Of a stretch of DNA of 64,000 nucleotides, positions 62,356-64,000 are shown piece after piece (the first letter of the stretch is position 1; each line of letters opens with the position of its first letter). Origin of the DNA: Didymodactylos carnosus (lineage: Eukaryota > Rotifera > Eurotatoria > Philodinida > Philodinidae). The DNA lies in assembly GCA_905250885.1 (NCBI GenBank), contig CAJNOQ010000079.1, forward strand, positions 1 through 64,000, written 5' to 3'. Under the pieces are notes generated by a model that was not told the DNA's origin, made no database searches, and saw nothing but the letters and a program-made list of their open reading frames with translations. A program made the translations under genes and the position numbers.

Positions 62356-62996
62356 GACATGCAAACTTTTTTTTTTTGTCTTTGTTTCATTATGATTTTA
62401 AAAATATAAAAAACCATTCTCTTCTTTTTTTTTCTTCTTTCTCGTCTTTGCTCTTCCGATTGGACTTTTATTGGGTGAAGAGAACACAATGTTATTTTTC
62501 TTCTCGTCTATTTTTCAGAAATTGCAGCATGTATTATTATGACAGTAATATGTTTTCTGTGTGCCATTTTTTTTTTTGAGTTTTTTTGCTTCTTTATAGA
62601 CATTCTCATTTTGTTGTATTGATATATGAATATGTTTACGCGATTTTGTTTTCTATGAACACATATATACACTATCTATTCACGTGTTCAAACAAAATGG
62701 ACAGAAAAGTCGCTCAGTTGTTTGTTTGTTTTATAGTTGTACATAGTTGATATATGTATGTATGTGTATGTATATGTGTATGTATTCTTTACGTTCATTC
62801 TGTCGTATGTATGAAGTGAATGACGACTGTGTTGAACATGGAAAGAGAGAGAAAGAATAGAAAAAAAAAAAAGAACGCTCACTTATTTGTTCTTTTTGAC
62901 AATCTGTGTATGTGACACACTTCATATTCAATAGAAGGAAAAAGTTTTGCATGAAAGGTGGGAAAAAAAATCGCACAAAGTTGTTGTGTGTATGTA

Positions 62997-63020
62997 TGGT
63001 GTGTGTGTGTGTGTGTGTGG
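62997..63020. repeat. GT microsatellite
   Basis: GTGTGT run about 350 bp before the first supported coding exon of the last gene. Confidence 0.85.
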
Positions 63021-63370
63021 TTTACTTTAACGTCAACAATTTATTTTATTTATTCAACTTCATTTTTAGATCTTTTTTCTTTTCTCTTGCTTTTTTTTCT
63101 AATCTAACTTCGACTAAAAAATTCAATTTTCCTGTTTCATTTACAATGGCTAGTGACTATGATAGTTTATTATATTTTAGCAAAAAAAGAAGGCAAGCAA
63201 GTTAAACAGATTTTAATTATTATATAAAATTAATATTATAAACAAAGTTTCTTACTTTCTATGGAATACTAATTTAAATTTTCGTTTCAGGTTCGGCTAA
63301 CACAATCAAACGAAAAAACTTTTATATCTCAAGAAACAAATGATAATTAGAATTTGACAACCATAATTTC

Positions 63371-64000
63371 ATGAAAGGAAACGCAAAAAAAGCTAAAAAC
63401 TCAATAGGAGCTGCCGCTGCTCTGGCTACAAATCCTGGTAATAGACTCGTCATATTGTTTATAAATAAAAAGAATTCATTTGGTCTTTTTTATTAATAGT
63501 TATCAATAACGATCTTAATGCAGGCACACCTTCCACGTTGTATATAGAACAAGATCATTGTGACTCGTTATCTAGGCCACCCTCATCATCTTCCAATCGT
63601 AATACACCAGTATCAAAGAGTAATAAACGAAAATTAGATGAAATTGCTGAAGCAGTTAGTGATTCAGAACTGTCAGGTAAAAGTCAGAAAGAAAAGTTTG
63701 AATTTAGGCATACTTATTATTCTTCCATCATGCTATCTTCAGGTAGAGAAAACAAACATAAATTCGAACACGATTCTCCAGATGAACGCTTAAGAAGAAC
63801 CGGAACGCGTAAGAGTTAAAGTTTGAATTAATTCATCTTATGCATATTCAATATACAATTTGAATTTTTGTCTTTTAGCATTGTCAGGTTGTTTATCAAG
63901 AAACAATGGCGTAAATGATCCAGCATTTAATTTTGGCACTAATGGAAATATGCCTAATGGTGTTTCAAATAATTCAAATCTATCAATTCAATCACCTTCA
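63371..64000 (+). CDS. 5' part of an unidentified gene, cut by the window end
   Basis: Exons 63371-63437, 63524-63808 and 63879-beyond 64000 join in frame (phase 1 junctions). The protein starts MKGNAKKAKNSIGAAAALATNPGT and is rich in Ser, Asn and Pro, with a basic KSNKRKLDE patch that could act as a nuclear localisation signal. A further 66-bp intron, 63677-63742 (GTAAAA...TTCAG), is probable: it is in frame and stop-free, so either form translates. The exon after AG at 63290 is probably 5' UTR, since its frames stop before the ATG. Low-complexity N-termini like this are common in transcriptional regulators, but I do not recognise the family. Confidence 0.6.

Larger units (their letters stand above)
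56521..63370. other. Long T-rich gene-poor stretch
   Basis: Nearly 7 kb with no supported protein gene. The plus strand is strongly T- and pyrimidine-rich after about 59.5 kb, and microsatellites are frequent. This may be the promoter, 5' UTR and a long first intron of the plus-strand gene starting at 63371. A 48-bp open segment 58430-58477 (MTMKDELNDFVDKVIM followed by a GTAGGT donor) is a candidate upstream exon, but its phase 0 end does not fit the phase of the exon at 63524. Confidence 0.4.

Noticed and set aside
62277-62579. 100-residue Phe/Tyr-rich frame
   Set aside because: T-rich and TA-microsatellite sequence; the amino-acid content reflects composition only.

Overview
The window looks like AT-rich nuclear DNA from a small-genome, ciliated invertebrate animal. 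The gene set is metazoan: a type II transmembrane serine protease, a synaptotagmin-like protein, axonemal dynein intermediate chain 2, cullin-3, an alpha-2/delta-like VWA-Cache protein and BOP1. Many introns are only 50-70 bp. A bdelloid rotifer is my best guess. It rests on the F-box-like gene style, the compact introns and the diverse DNA-transposon remnants, and it is inference rather than proof.

Layout: 1.5-3.6 kb, EGF-trypsin transmembrane protease (-). 3.6-16.8 kb, gene-poor and repeat-rich: tandem and dispersed repeats, a non-LTR reverse-transcriptase relic (-), a broken phosphatidylinositol synthase gene (-), a 969-bp Mutator-like element with a 9-bp target duplication, a frameshifted F-box-like pseudogene (+), a hAT-like element inserted in a dispersed repeat, and a region dense in TTATAACG-type words. 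16.9-25.4 kb, tandem-C2 synaptotagmin-like gene (+) with two alternative, related first coding exons. 27.0-31.1 kb, 16-exon DNAI2 gene (+); one intron carries a Mutator-like element, and a hAT-like element sits exactly at its stop codon. 31.9-35.9 kb, another hAT-like element and the CUL3 3' flank. 36.0-47.7 kb, complete 14-exon CUL3 (-), whose 7.3-kb fourth intron contains a complete five-exon VWA-Cache gene on the opposite strand and whose second intron is mostly a foldback element. 50.6-53.3 kb, BOP1 (+). 54-63 kb, gene-poor, T-rich DNA with two foldback repeats and microsatellites. 63.4 kb to the end, 5' part of an unidentified gene (+).

The genes do not form one pathway. CUL3 and BOP1 are housekeeping, DNAI2 is ciliary, and the C2 and VWA-Cache proteins concern membranes or excitability. 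The unusual content is in the mobile elements and their effects on neighbouring genes: TIRs built of repeated short words, an element that supplies a host gene's stop codon, and element-filled introns. I found no CRISPR array, no rRNA gene and no convincing tRNA gene. Exon structures were derived by hand from reading-frame continuity, GT-AG signals and remembered human homologues; no alignment or transcript was available.
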